Shown one piece after another: positions 47,466 through 55,017 of a stretch of DNA of 57,930 nucleotides. Origin of the DNA: Desulfocucumis palustris (lineage in GTDB: Bacteria; Bacillota; Desulfotomaculia; Desulfotomaculales; Desulfocucumaceae). Both the position numbers and the translations under genes were made by a program. The notes under the pieces were generated by a model. It ran no database searches, was not told the DNA's origin, and saw only the letters and a program-made list of their open reading frames with translations. Within the stretch, counting starts at the first letter, position 1, and each line of letters begins with the position of its first letter. The stretch is taken from positions 1 through 57,930 of the forward strand of contig NZ_BFAV01000127.1 of NCBI RefSeq assembly GCF_002933875.1, given 5' to 3'.

Positions 47466-48248
47466 ATGCAAACACGTAGCCCTCAAAATGCCAAAGGTAT
47501 AGATGTTTCAATATGGCAAGGAGATATTGATTGGAAAAAAGTCAAGGCAGCTGGTACTTCTTTCGCTTTTCTGAAAGCCACAGAAGGTAAATCCATAGAA
47601 GATAAACAGTTCGCTAAAAACATCATAAATGCCAGGGCAGTCGGTATCCTCGTTGGAGCATATCACTTTTGCCGGGCTAAAGATGTGGCGGAAGCACAAA
47701 AAGAAGCTGACCACTTCATTAACACTATCATCTCGGTTGGTGGCTTTTATCTGCTTAATTTGCCGTCTGTTCTGGATATAGAAACAAAAGAAGGTATCAC
47801 TAAAGCAAATATAACCGCCGTTTGCCATGAATGGCTTGAGAAAGTGAAAAAGGCTTCAGGAAAAACACCACTTATATATGCAAATAATGATATGGCTGTT
47901 AATTATCTGGATAAATCCTTAGCTGTATATCCTTTATGGTTTGCCAGGTATGGCGTTAGTCAGCCACCGAATGCAGGAGGCTGGAGCCAGTGGACATTCC
48001 TCCAGTATACTGATTCAGGTGCTGTTTCAGGTATTTCTGGAAATGTTGACACAAACGAGTACCACGGGACTTTAGAAAAGCTAATATCTGTCTATGGGGG
48101 TTATAAGATGAAACCTGAAGACGCAAACAAAATTATCGCTGCTTTCTTAGGACCTCTGTATAACTTTGTTACAGACCCGAAAGAAAAAATGGAGTGCAAT
48201 CGGCTGGCGAATGAGCTTAGAAAAGCTTCTGGACAGCCTACCAAATAA
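47466..48248 (+). CDS. GH25 endolysin
   Basis: A 260-residue lysozyme starting at ATG 47466 after AAAGGAGAG. The GH25 fold shows D13 (GIDVSIWQG), D104 and E106 (VLDIE), and later YPLWFARYGV and WTFLQYTDSG. It hydrolyses the glycan of peptidoglycan at lysis. The last 45 residues (MKPEDANKIIAAFLGPLYNF) are a helical addition, perhaps a wall-binding domain. No signal peptide, so the distant holin is required. Confidence 0.88.
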   Translation: MQTRSPQNAKGIDVSIWQGDIDWKKVKAAGTSFAFLKATEGKSIEDKQFAKNIINARAVGILVGAYHFCRAKDVAEAQKEADHFINTIISVGGFYLLNLPSVLDIETKEGITKANITAVCHEWLEKVKKASGKTPLIYANNDMAVNYLDKSLAVYPLWFARYGVSQPPNAGGWSQWTFLQYTDSGAVSGISGNVDTNEYHGTLEKLISVYGGYKMKPEDANKIIAAFLGPLYNFVTDPKEKMECNRLANELRKASGQPTK

Positions 48249-48310
48249 GGTTTGAGAAAATTTGTTTTTAAATAATGATGCCATAGACTGCTTAACCTAT
48301 AGATATACTA

Positions 48311-48340
48311 AAGCGGAGGGGGTGTTATCCCCCACCGCTT
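48311..48340 (+). terminator. terminator of the late operon
   Basis: AAGCGG-A-GGGGG (48311-48322) pairs with CCCCC-A-CCGCTT (48329-48340) over a TGTTAT loop. It ends the late transcript 62 bases after the endolysin and before the right-end sites. Only a short T-containing stretch (CTTGTATAG) follows. Confidence 0.7.
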
Positions 48341-48361
48341 CTTGTATAGTTATACGAAAAC

Positions 48362-48413
48362 AATTTTGGAAATTTTGCGTGAGAATTTTGGACATTTTGT
48401 GTGAGACGCTTCA
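48362..48413. other. prophage right end with two abutting 22-bp MuA-type sites
   Basis: R2 (48362-48383) and R1 (48384-48405) are adjacent direct copies; read inward from the end they are CTCACACAAAATGTCCAAAA and CTCACGCAAAATTTCCAAAA plus TT. Eight bases (GACGCTTCA region, reading TGAAGCGT from the end) separate R1 from the terminus, the same distance as L1 from the left end. Mu also has adjacent 22-bp R1 and R2. Confidence 0.85.
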
Positions 48414-48418
48414 CCCGG
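48414..48418. repeat. right target-site duplication CCCGG
   Basis: Second copy of the 5-bp duplication found at 11221-11225; directly after it, GGATGC continues the split host gene. Confidence 0.95.
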
Positions 48419-48649
48419 GGATGCGGGGCCGGTAATGACGTGTACTCCGGATTTGGCGATAAAGATGTGGCCTTCGCCTTTAACGACGTTAAAAAGATGG
48501 TTGCGGAGAGGCAGTTTATCTTCGAGGGAGCCTTTGCGAAAATAGAGGCTGATTACCCTGAAAAGGAATTTTCAAAGCTGGATAAAAGCAACCTTTGCCC
48601 GGCGCTGGTACCGGCAAATATAGACTATATTTACAGGTTGAGTAAGTAA
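48414..48649 (+). pseudogene. large secreted protein, 3' part, split by the prophage
   Basis: The frame after the duplication reads RGCGAGNDVYSGFGDKDVAF and ends IDYIYRLSK. It is nearly identical to the C-terminus of the intact paralogue (GCREGNNLYSGFDDLNVAF ... IDYIYRLSY). It is the last 77 codons of the gene begun at 8028 and has no start of its own. Confidence 0.92.
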
Positions 48650-49004
48650 ATATAAATTATTTGCGGCAGCTTTTATTATTTTTCTTTTTGTCCGAGGCTG
48701 TGAGGACGATTTATCCAAAAGGCGGCATATACCAATGCAGCCTATACCAACTGGAGGTTATTCTAAAGGTATTTATATCGGCTATCAACTAGGAAAAATA
48801 AGAGTTAAAACCGAAAATGGAATAGAAATACTTAGTCTTGACAGCGATATGAAAAGAAAATTTAAAAATATGAATATTAAGAATGGCTATTATATTAATG
48901 TTCACTATTATCAAGAAATCAATGAGGGTGGCGGTGTATCAAACATCAAACATGTACGGTCTATTGAGATAATTAACTTTCCTGCCGAGAAGTCCACGTC
49001 CTGA
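48642..49004 (+). pseudogene. lipoprotein copy 2 without a start codon
   Basis: The frame from 48642 reads (GTA)-SKYKLFAAAFIIFLFVRGCEDD and on, closely matching the lipoprotein at 4143 (ATG-SKYKFHAVAF...). Where copy 1 has ATG this copy has GTA, directly after an in-frame TGA. The first real ATG, 48735, lies past the lipobox (FVRGC), so an exported product is unlikely. The 5' end overlaps the stop of the large-protein remnant, consistent with a recombination junction. A sequencing or single-base change could also explain it. Confidence 0.6.
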
Positions 49005-49077
49005 ATAAAGCGAAGGGCGGGGATGAAAGGCGGACATGCTTTTTTTGGCACCGCCCGAAAAGAACAATTGAAAAGAA

Positions 49078-49106
49078 TTGACAGAATGATCCAAATTATA
49101 TAAACT
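49078..49106 (+). promoter_or_regulatory. promoter of the toxin-antitoxin operon
   Basis: A perfect TTGACA (49078-49083), 17 bases and TAAACT (49101-49106); TATAAA at 49099 with a 15-base spacer is an alternative -10. It lies 41 bases before the antitoxin start. Confidence 0.6.
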
Positions 49107-49146
49107 GTAATTACAGCAAAGATGTTTATATGGGGGTGCTGCAATA

Positions 49147-49446
49147 ATGCCTGAGGTGATTCAGCAGGTTCAAAAAAGGATGTTGGTAAGTTTAGCTCAA
49201 ATTGCCAAAAAGATTGCTATCAAGGAAGGCGATCATGTTGCGTTAGAAATTCGAGATGGCGGAGTTTTTATCAGGCCTGTAGCATGGCATGACAAAAGTC
49301 AGGAATATTTTTGGTCTGAAGAATGGCAGCAAAAAATGAAGCAAAGTGATGAAGCCATTAAAGAGGGGAAGATAAAGACATTTACGAATTCCGGTGACCT
49401 TTTAAAAGAATTGGGTGAAGATGATGCCGACAATCATTCTGACTGA
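49147..49446 (+). CDS. AbrB/SpoVT-type antitoxin
   Basis: A 99-residue protein with an AbrB-like swapped hairpin (VQKRMLVSLAQIAKKIAIKEGDHVALEIRDGGVFIRP) and a C-terminal toxin-binding segment ending in acidic residues. It overlaps the RelE-type gene by over 20 bases, the usual antitoxin-first order. It likely represses its own promoter. Confidence 0.75.
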   Translation: MPEVIQQVQKRMLVSLAQIAKKIAIKEGDHVALEIRDGGVFIRPVAWHDKSQEYFWSEEWQQKMKQSDEAIKEGKIKTFTNSGDLLKELGEDDADNHSD

Positions 49447-49681
49447 ACCCTTTGAGAAAGATTTTTGGAAGTTATCCGGAATTGAACGAAAACAATCAGG
49501 GAAGGCGCTGCGTTTTTTGTCCGATAATCCTAGACATCCGTCTTTACAAATACATAGGATCAAGGGAACGCTTTTCTGGGAAGCTTATGTAAATAAGGAT
49601 ATTAGAATAATATTTGAACAAAATAGTGACACCCTTGTTCTTCATGCTATCGGGCATCACGACGTTTTGAAGAAAATTTGA
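49421..49681 (+). CDS. RelE/ParE-superfamily toxin
   Basis: About 86 residues (ATG 49421, or GTG 49415 and ATG 49424). It has the fold pattern of the RelE superfamily: EPFEKDFWKLSGIERKQSGKALRFL, HRIKGTLFWEAYVNKDIRIIFEQ, TLVLHAIGHHDVLKKI. RelE-like members cut mRNA at the ribosome. Its 3' end is duplicated at 6850-6965. Continues into the next stalk-domain gene within 40 bases. Confidence 0.78.
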   Translation: MMPTIILTEPFEKDFWKLSGIERKQSGKALRFLSDNPRHPSLQIHRIKGTLFWEAYVNKDIRIIFEQNSDTLVLHAIGHHDVLKKI

Positions 49682-49718
49682 TCTTTGTCATTTAGTTATG
49701 ATACGAGGTGGTGTTAAA

Positions 49719-50717
49719 ATGCGAAAACGAAATGCCCTAATTGCTTTTCTGGTTGTTATCATTCTGGCCCTATTTACAATTAGCCTGAAATTTATCACTC
49801 CTACCCCGGCGCATGCCGAAGAAAGCGATAAACACGATGTAATATTCACCCTGGGGAAAACTGCATACACCGTTGACGGCCGGGAAAAAGAACTTGATGT
49901 CGCGCCGTACACCAAAAACGGCAGAACCTACATACCGGTTCGCTATCTTGCCCAGGCCTTGGGCGCAAAGGTGCAGTGGGACGAAGCGTCACAGACCGTT
50001 TGGCTGTTCGGGGACAAAAAAATAAGCCTTGTGGTCGGCTCATCGGTAATGGCCCTGGATGATAAGAAGTATCAGTTGGATATTGAGCCGGAAATAACCA
50101 ATGGCCGAACAATGCTCCCCGCCAGGTGGGTGGCGGAGGCGTTGGGTTACGGGGTTGACTGGAATGAAACGGCCAATGCGGTTCACATAAGACCGGCCAG
50201 GGCTGGAGAGGCCCTGCTGCAACTGCAAGCGCCCAAACCCCAGCCAATATATAAAGGGGCGCCGAAACCTGCTGAAGTGGTTTTTTTGGAAAGCGCCTTT
50301 GGGGTTGAGATGAAGAATCTTGTGGGAGATGGCCATGGTTGGGATTACAAAGATAAATTTTTAATGGTTGGTTATAGCGGATTAGGTTATTACTTAAATA
50401 AAACCCAAAAATGCAAATGTATTATGATTGGCATATTTCCACAAAGGCAGGCGGATAAGAGCTTCCACATAGTGGATGCCCCTCCGGAGGTTTATCCAAA
50501 ATTCAAAAAAGCTCTGGAAAAGTTTTTTCCTCAACAGGCTGATGAAGCATATAAATGTTTCATGGATAATGTGGCTGATGCCAAGAAGAACGGTTCAGTT
50601 TGGGAACCGCATAAAATTGTTTATAGATATGGTGATCCCTATAAGGCTCCACTGTTGGAAATAGAAAATTGGCGTAATGGTGGTAAACAGGTTGTAATAT
50701 ATATGTATTTTAATTGA
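49719..50717 (+). CDS. secreted protein with two stalk (copper amine oxidase N-terminal-like) domains
   Basis: A 332-residue protein starting at ATG 49719 after GAGGTGGTG. It has a signal peptide (to about AHAEE), stalk domains near 40-95 (RTYIPVRYLAQALGAKVQWD) and 100-155 (GRTMLPARWVAEALGYGVDWN), a Pro/Lys linker (APKPQPIYKGAPKP) and a unique 150-residue C-terminus with Cys pair KCKC. It is the intact relative of the truncated gene at 6507. Confidence 0.75.
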   Translation: MRKRNALIAFLVVIILALFTISLKFITPTPAHAEESDKHDVIFTLGKTAYTVDGREKELDVAPYTKNGRTYIPVRYLAQALGAKVQWDEASQTVWLFGDKKISLVVGSSVMALDDKKYQLDIEPEITNGRTMLPARWVAEALGYGVDWNETANAVHIRPARAGEALLQLQAPKPQPIYKGAPKPAEVVFLESAFGVEMKNLVGDGHGWDYKDKFLMVGYSGLGYYLNKTQKCKCIMIGIFPQRQADKSFHIVDAPPEVYPKFKKALEKFFPQQADEAYKCFMDNVADAKKNGSVWEPHKIVYRYGDPYKAPLLEIENWRNGGKQVVIYMYFN

Positions 50718-50738
50718 AAATACGGGAGGCATTCATAA

Positions 50739-51239
50739 GTGTCAAAGAAAACAATCAAGTGTTGTTTTCTTTTTTTTGCTTTGCTGGCAATAGGCACAGG
50801 GATATTTTTTTACCTCGGACAGCAGCAAAAAAATATCGAAAACAATACCCCGGAAAATGTCGGCTACATCGAAAAAACATTGTCAATCAAGATGAGACCT
50901 GTGCCAAATAATGAATGGTTCTACAGGAATGACGCGTATACGATAAGATGCCAAATGGATGCCCAAAAGGAATACATAGGCATTAATTTGCGTCCCAAAA
51001 GCTCGGAGCAAGTCGATATTAAAAGCATAGAAAAAATTGTGCATAAACATTTTAGAGATTGGAATGGTGAAATAGACAAGGCACTTGAAGACAATTGCTT
51101 AAAGGTAAAGAATGGAGTGTTTACGAATGGAAAAATTGAATATCAAAAGGGTACGGAAGGCAAAGGCCCGTACCTGGACATAACAACCTGGCAGGATTAT
51201 GACGGAACAGTATATATTTGTATGCTTTTACCCTTTTAA
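50739..51239 (+). CDS. exported or membrane-anchored protein of unknown function
   Basis: A 166-residue protein starting with GTG 50739 behind GGGAGG. It has an N-terminal hydrophobic helix (about 8-26) and a mixed alpha/beta outer part (MDAQKEYIGINLRPKSSEQ, HKHFRDWNGEIDKALEDN). No family recognised. It lies between the stalk-domain and large secreted genes, so it may be part of the same cell-surface unit. Confidence 0.6.
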   Translation: MSKKTIKCCFLFFALLAIGTGIFFYLGQQQKNIENNTPENVGYIEKTLSIKMRPVPNNEWFYRNDAYTIRCQMDAQKEYIGINLRPKSSEQVDIKSIEKIVHKHFRDWNGEIDKALEDNCLKVKNGVFTNGKIEYQKGTEGKGPYLDITTWQDYDGTVYICMLLPF

Positions 51240-51254
51240 GAAGAGGAGGTAGAC

Positions 51255-54200
51255 ATGATGTTGCGTAAAATATTGGCTTTGGCTTGCATACTAGCCATAT
51301 TCTTTCCTTGTCACTCTTTTGCTGATGAAGCTGGTGAAAATAGTTTATTTATATACATTACTTACGTAAAAGGAAAAGAAGAAGTAAAAATTAAATTAGA
51401 TAAAACTTATGCCATAGATAATAACACCACGGTATTCGGAACTCCGGAAGATGTGAAAAAATACCGCCCTGATATTAAACCTGAACAGGAATACAGGGAC
51501 GGACAATGGAGGTATTTGGGGTTTACGGCTGATGGATTCCCCTACACAAACGATTTGTTCCCAGACGATCCGGGGATACACCTGCCGCACAATGAAAGAA
51601 AATATATAAAAGAGCCTTGGAATACAAGAAATCCAAACACAGGCGATAGATACTGCCCTGATAATTCTATTGAGCTTCCCCGGGAAATGTGGGAGTACGT
51701 ATTAAAACAAGTTCCCCAAAACATGCCGAGTTATATGCTGACATACCCCAGTTGCTGCGATTATTGGTATGTTCAGGGCACGCCCTGGCTTGAGGGCCTG
51801 GGCGGGATGGAGGGGACTTTACGGGAGTTCCATGAGGGGAAGAACTGGTACGAGACGTTTCGGGTGAATTTCAAAGATCCCAACCCGCCCGATCCCCACC
51901 CGGATTTTGGTGTGCCGGCTATCAGCCCGGGAACGGACCAGGCGGTGCCAGGCCAGGAATATACCGCAAGAATTAACCTTACCCAGGAGGATGGTAACTT
52001 TAAGGACTTACCGCCTGTCCATGTTGTAGTCCAATTGAACAATCAGACAATAAAAGAGCAGGACATGCAGATTGAAGATTTAAAACAGGTTGTAGTTCAA
52101 TGGACAGCTCCTCCCGGCGCCGCCAGTGTAACTCTTTTCAGTAAAATTAACGGAGGTATTGCGGGCCCACACCCCATTAACGAGGACAACAGGTATAGCA
52201 ACAATGAAAACTCCAAAAGCATACCCGTGCTTCAGGACGGCGGAAGCGGCGGGACAGTGCCCCAACCGCCTCCGCCCCCTCCGTATATAGGCAGTCAGGC
52301 TAACCTGATAGCCCAGAGTGTGCAGGTAACCCAGGCCGGAATACCGGTGGATGAAATAGAATCAGAGGGTGACTATAAAATCCGGGCCACCTTCAAAATA
52401 GTAAACCTGCCTGAAAAAGCCAAGGGAAAGCCGGCCCAGATTCAATGGTGGCTGGATGCGGGTGATGGTTTTGAAGGTAAAGGTACTTCTCATTTCTTTC
52501 TGACCGGCGATGACACGATAACATACGAAAGCTGGTCCTGGGACGGATCGGAGGCCTTTGACGCCGGCGAGGTGGACATAGCGGCCACCATTAACCTGAC
52601 GGACGCGTATGGAGCATGGCAGAAAATAGTGGACCCTGACATCGGGGAGGAGGAAACCTACGACGACAATGTTACCTTGGCCACCATAACCGCCAGGGAA
52701 GAACCAGAGAAATACCAGGGAGGCCTTAACCATACCATAGGCGCGTTTGAGGCCGGGGCCGGATATTTGGACCATGTGGAAGTAACATGGACGCAGGTAA
52801 ACATACCGCCGCCCGCCCCCTTGCCAAAGGCAAAAGTAAGGGCCATACTGTGGCCGTCTTCCCGGGATGGGGGTTATAGAAGCAGGAGCGATATGCAAGC
52901 TTCAAGAAGCGCCAGCGGGCTGTACCTCAAAACGGAGGACATTAACGGAATTACCGTTCAAGGTGTTTGGATACGAACTGCAATAAACGGAAAAACGGAA
53001 GAAGTATTTGCCCAGTGTAACGACAACGGCGTCTTCACCGGGGTGGGATATATACGGCAGGTGACCGTTTTGCAAGAGGCGGTTGGTGAAAAAAGCACCA
53101 AGGTGATTTACCCCAAGGCGGCAAATGGCTGGCGCACCCTGTCTGGCAGAATGGACGGCGGCATATACGGAGAAATGAATGAGGAGAAAAAACGCAAGAA
53201 AACCTGGGTCAATTATAAATCGGAAGATAAAACCATACTGGTGGAAATGGTAAACAACAACCGGTTCCCAACCACCAGCAAAATTATGGTGGACAACTGG
53301 GGCAATAAATTAACCACCACGGCGGAATTCAAAGGCGGGCAAAAACTTTACGCGAAGGTGGATAATTTTCTGGAAACCGGGGGTGATGACGGCTGGCAGC
53401 ATATCAACGTGCTCACCGGGGTAACCGGCTTTAACGCTCCGGGAGGGCCGGCCTGGATGCTTAATGTCAGCAGCGCAAACGGCCAGGGCTACCATAAAGA
53501 AGGAAAGGAGACCCAGGGCGGCTGGCTAAACCCCTTTGAATGTCACTCCGAGGAAGAGGGCTATTTCATAATACCCAGGTATGCGGAGCCTGAACTGGCA
53601 AGTAAATGCGAAGTTTCCGGGCCGGCGCCCTATTATGATAGCGACTACGACCACTATTTAAAGCAAACCACCCAGGGGCAGTTGACAATATCCAGGCTGG
53701 CTTTTAAAAATTATTTTATGCCGGGAATTTTCCTGAAACCTTGCTTCGTTCCCAAATATAAATTTATGCCCGTGGGCGACAATCCAAACCTCGGAACCGT
53801 GGAGGAAGCCGGTGTGGAGCCGGGGTACGCCCTGGTAAGGGGGGAAATACCGCCGCCGGGCAGCTGCGCGGTAAATGAGGCTGGAGACATGGTTTTCACC
53901 AATAACACAAACTGGCCGGAGGACGTTGAGGTAACGGTGAAGGCGGCATTCACTGTTAGCGACGTTGAAAAAGGCGAGTTTACTTATGATACGAGAGAGC
54001 TGAAAGATGAATTCGGCAATCCCAGGGAGACGGTCAAGACCTATGAGCAAACCTTTAGAAAGACCGTCCCAGCCGGTGAAGCGCAAACCATGGGCAATAT
54101 GGGCAGCCTTATGGACTGGGTGGGCAAAAACTATCCCGGAACAAAGGAAGAGAGGATAAGTAACCGTGAGTATGAGTATTACAGGATAACCGGACCACTG

Positions 54201-54527
54201 GAGATAAAAATAACCTTCAATAAAATAGCCGTGAAAGTATCCCCGGACTATGTGGGGGAAATACCCATAGCACCGGCTCCCAAACTGGGGTCATTGGGCT
54301 GCAGGGAAGGGAATAATCTGTACTCCGGTTTTGACGATTTGAACGTGGCGTTTGCGCATAATCGAATTAAAGATTTGATTGACGAGAGGCAGTTTATCTT
54401 CAAGGAAGCCTTTGCGAACCTCAAGGCTGATTACACTGAAAAGGATTTTTCAAAGCTGGACAAAAGCAACCTTTGCCCGGCGCTGGTGCCAGCAAATATA
54501 GACTATATTTACAGGTTGAGTTATTAA
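51255..54527 (+). CDS. large secreted protein, intact paralogue
   Basis: A 1,090-residue protein with a signal peptide (about 1-23), an N-terminal part of its own (1-330) that includes a CARDB-like domain (about 205-310), a PPPPPPYIG linker, a second CARDB-like beta domain (about 350-480, ending EEETYDDNV), a Pro-rich IPPPAPLPKAK hinge, and a 560-residue C-terminus shared almost line by line with the split gene at 8028. Repeated motifs in both are TWVNYK, DKTILVEMVNN and GWQHINVLTGVTGFN. Likely an extracellular, perhaps pilus-associated, protein. Function unknown. AGGAGG precedes ATG 51255/51258. Confidence 0.8.
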   Translation: MMLRKILALACILAIFFPCHSFADEAGENSLFIYITYVKGKEEVKIKLDKTYAIDNNTTVFGTPEDVKKYRPDIKPEQEYRDGQWRYLGFTADGFPYTNDLFPDDPGIHLPHNERKYIKEPWNTRNPNTGDRYCPDNSIELPREMWEYVLKQVPQNMPSYMLTYPSCCDYWYVQGTPWLEGLGGMEGTLREFHEGKNWYETFRVNFKDPNPPDPHPDFGVPAISPGTDQAVPGQEYTARINLTQEDGNFKDLPPVHVVVQLNNQTIKEQDMQIEDLKQVVVQWTAPPGAASVTLFSKINGGIAGPHPINEDNRYSNNENSKSIPVLQDGGSGGTVPQPPPPPPYIGSQANLIAQSVQVTQAGIPVDEIESEGDYKIRATFKIVNLPEKAKGKPAQIQWWLDAGDGFEGKGTSHFFLTGDDTITYESWSWDGSEAFDAGEVDIAATINLTDAYGAWQKIVDPDIGEEETYDDNVTLATITAREEPEKYQGGLNHTIGAFEAGAGYLDHVEVTWTQVNIPPPAPLPKAKVRAILWPSSRDGGYRSRSDMQASRSASGLYLKTEDINGITVQGVWIRTAINGKTEEVFAQCNDNGVFTGVGYIRQVTVLQEAVGEKSTKVIYPKAANGWRTLSGRMDGGIYGEMNEEKKRKKTWVNYKSEDKTILVEMVNNNRFPTTSKIMVDNWGNKLTTTAEFKGGQKLYAKVDNFLETGGDDGWQHINVLTGVTGFNAPGGPAWMLNVSSANGQGYHKEGKETQGGWLNPFECHSEEEGYFIIPRYAEPELASKCEVSGPAPYYDSDYDHYLKQTTQGQLTISRLAFKNYFMPGIFLKPCFVPKYKFMPVGDNPNLGTVEEAGVEPGYALVRGEIPPPGSCAVNEAGDMVFTNNTNWPEDVEVTVKAAFTVSDVEKGEFTYDTRELKDEFGNPRETVKTYEQTFRKTVPAGEAQTMGNMGSLMDWVGKNYPGTKEERISNREYEYYRITGPLEIKITFNKIAVKVSPDYVGEIPIAPAPKLGSLGCREGNNLYSGFDDLNVAFAHNRIKDLIDERQFIFKEAFANLKADYTEKDFSKLDKSNLCPALVPANIDYIYRLSY

Positions 54528-54551
54528 AATAATTATTTTACGTGAAATAAT

Positions 54552-54581
54552 AGTGGCTCTTGCAGAAATGCAAGAGCCACT
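54552..54581 (+). terminator. hairpin after the large secreted-protein gene
   Basis: AGTGGCTCTTGC (54552-54563) and GCAAGAGCCACT (54570-54581) form a perfect 12-bp stem with loop AGAAAT. It lies 25 bases after the stop. A weak T-containing stretch follows. Confidence 0.65.
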
Positions 54582-54948
54582 GCTTTCAAGCAAAATCAAG
54601 AGTTGATTTTCATAATAAAAAGCCTGGCTTTCTTCTTTTTCTTTAGTAAAAATGTTTTGGTTATACAATGGTCAATCACTACAATTTTGTTGGATAAGTT
54701 ACTTTTATTAATTAATCCTATAACAGATAAGTGAGTAATTCCATAGAAAAGTGTGTTTTGGGAAAAATTTTTTGTTATTATGCTAAAGTCATGTGTAACT
54801 TTTTCAGATAAAAAGTGGTTATGAACTGGGAATGCCAGTAATTGGCCTTATATTCTGGATAATTATACGACAATATTCGTCCGGATGAAATTGAAATATA
54901 AAAGAATGCGTGGTGAAAATAATAGATGGACATACAAACAAGTAAATA

Positions 54949-54980
54949 GTAGCTTCTGCAAAGCGGGAGTTGCTTTTTTT
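54949..54980 (+). terminator. intrinsic terminator (attenuator) in the cpaB leader
   Basis: GTAGCTTCTGC (54949-54959), loop AAA, and GCGGGAGTTGC (54963-54973) pair over 11 bp with several G-U pairs, then T7 (54974-54980). It is only 38 bases before the cpaB start, so it controls read-through into the pilus genes. The preceding leader (54582-54948) is AT-rich, has a small hairpin ACTGG-GAATG-CCAGT near 54836 and no gene; I could not match it to a c-di-GMP or other riboswitch. Confidence 0.65.
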
Positions 54981-55017
54981 AAAAGAAACTTTTTTAAGGA
55001 AGGAGTGAAACAAAAAA

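Larger units (their letters stand above)
11226..48413 (+). mobile_element. complete Mu-like transposable prophage (37,188 bp)
   Basis: The element starts TGT and ends TCA, has a 5-bp target duplication, MuA-type end sites, MuA-like and MuB-like transposition genes and a full contractile-tail virion module in Mu order. Its size is close to that of Mu. All essential morphogenesis genes seem present and unbroken, so it may be inducible. It lacks a recognisable Mom-type modification gene and carries several cargo-like genes (tyrosine recombinase, ADP-ribosyltransferase-like protein, ferredoxin, minus-strand membrane protein). Confidence 0.95.

Noticed and set aside
54880..54980. c-di-GMP-I riboswitch candidate (GCAAAGC seen in the leader)
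   Set aside because: The GCAAAGC lies in the loop of the terminator hairpin, and the other conserved blocks (GGCAAACC, tetraloop receptor) were not found.
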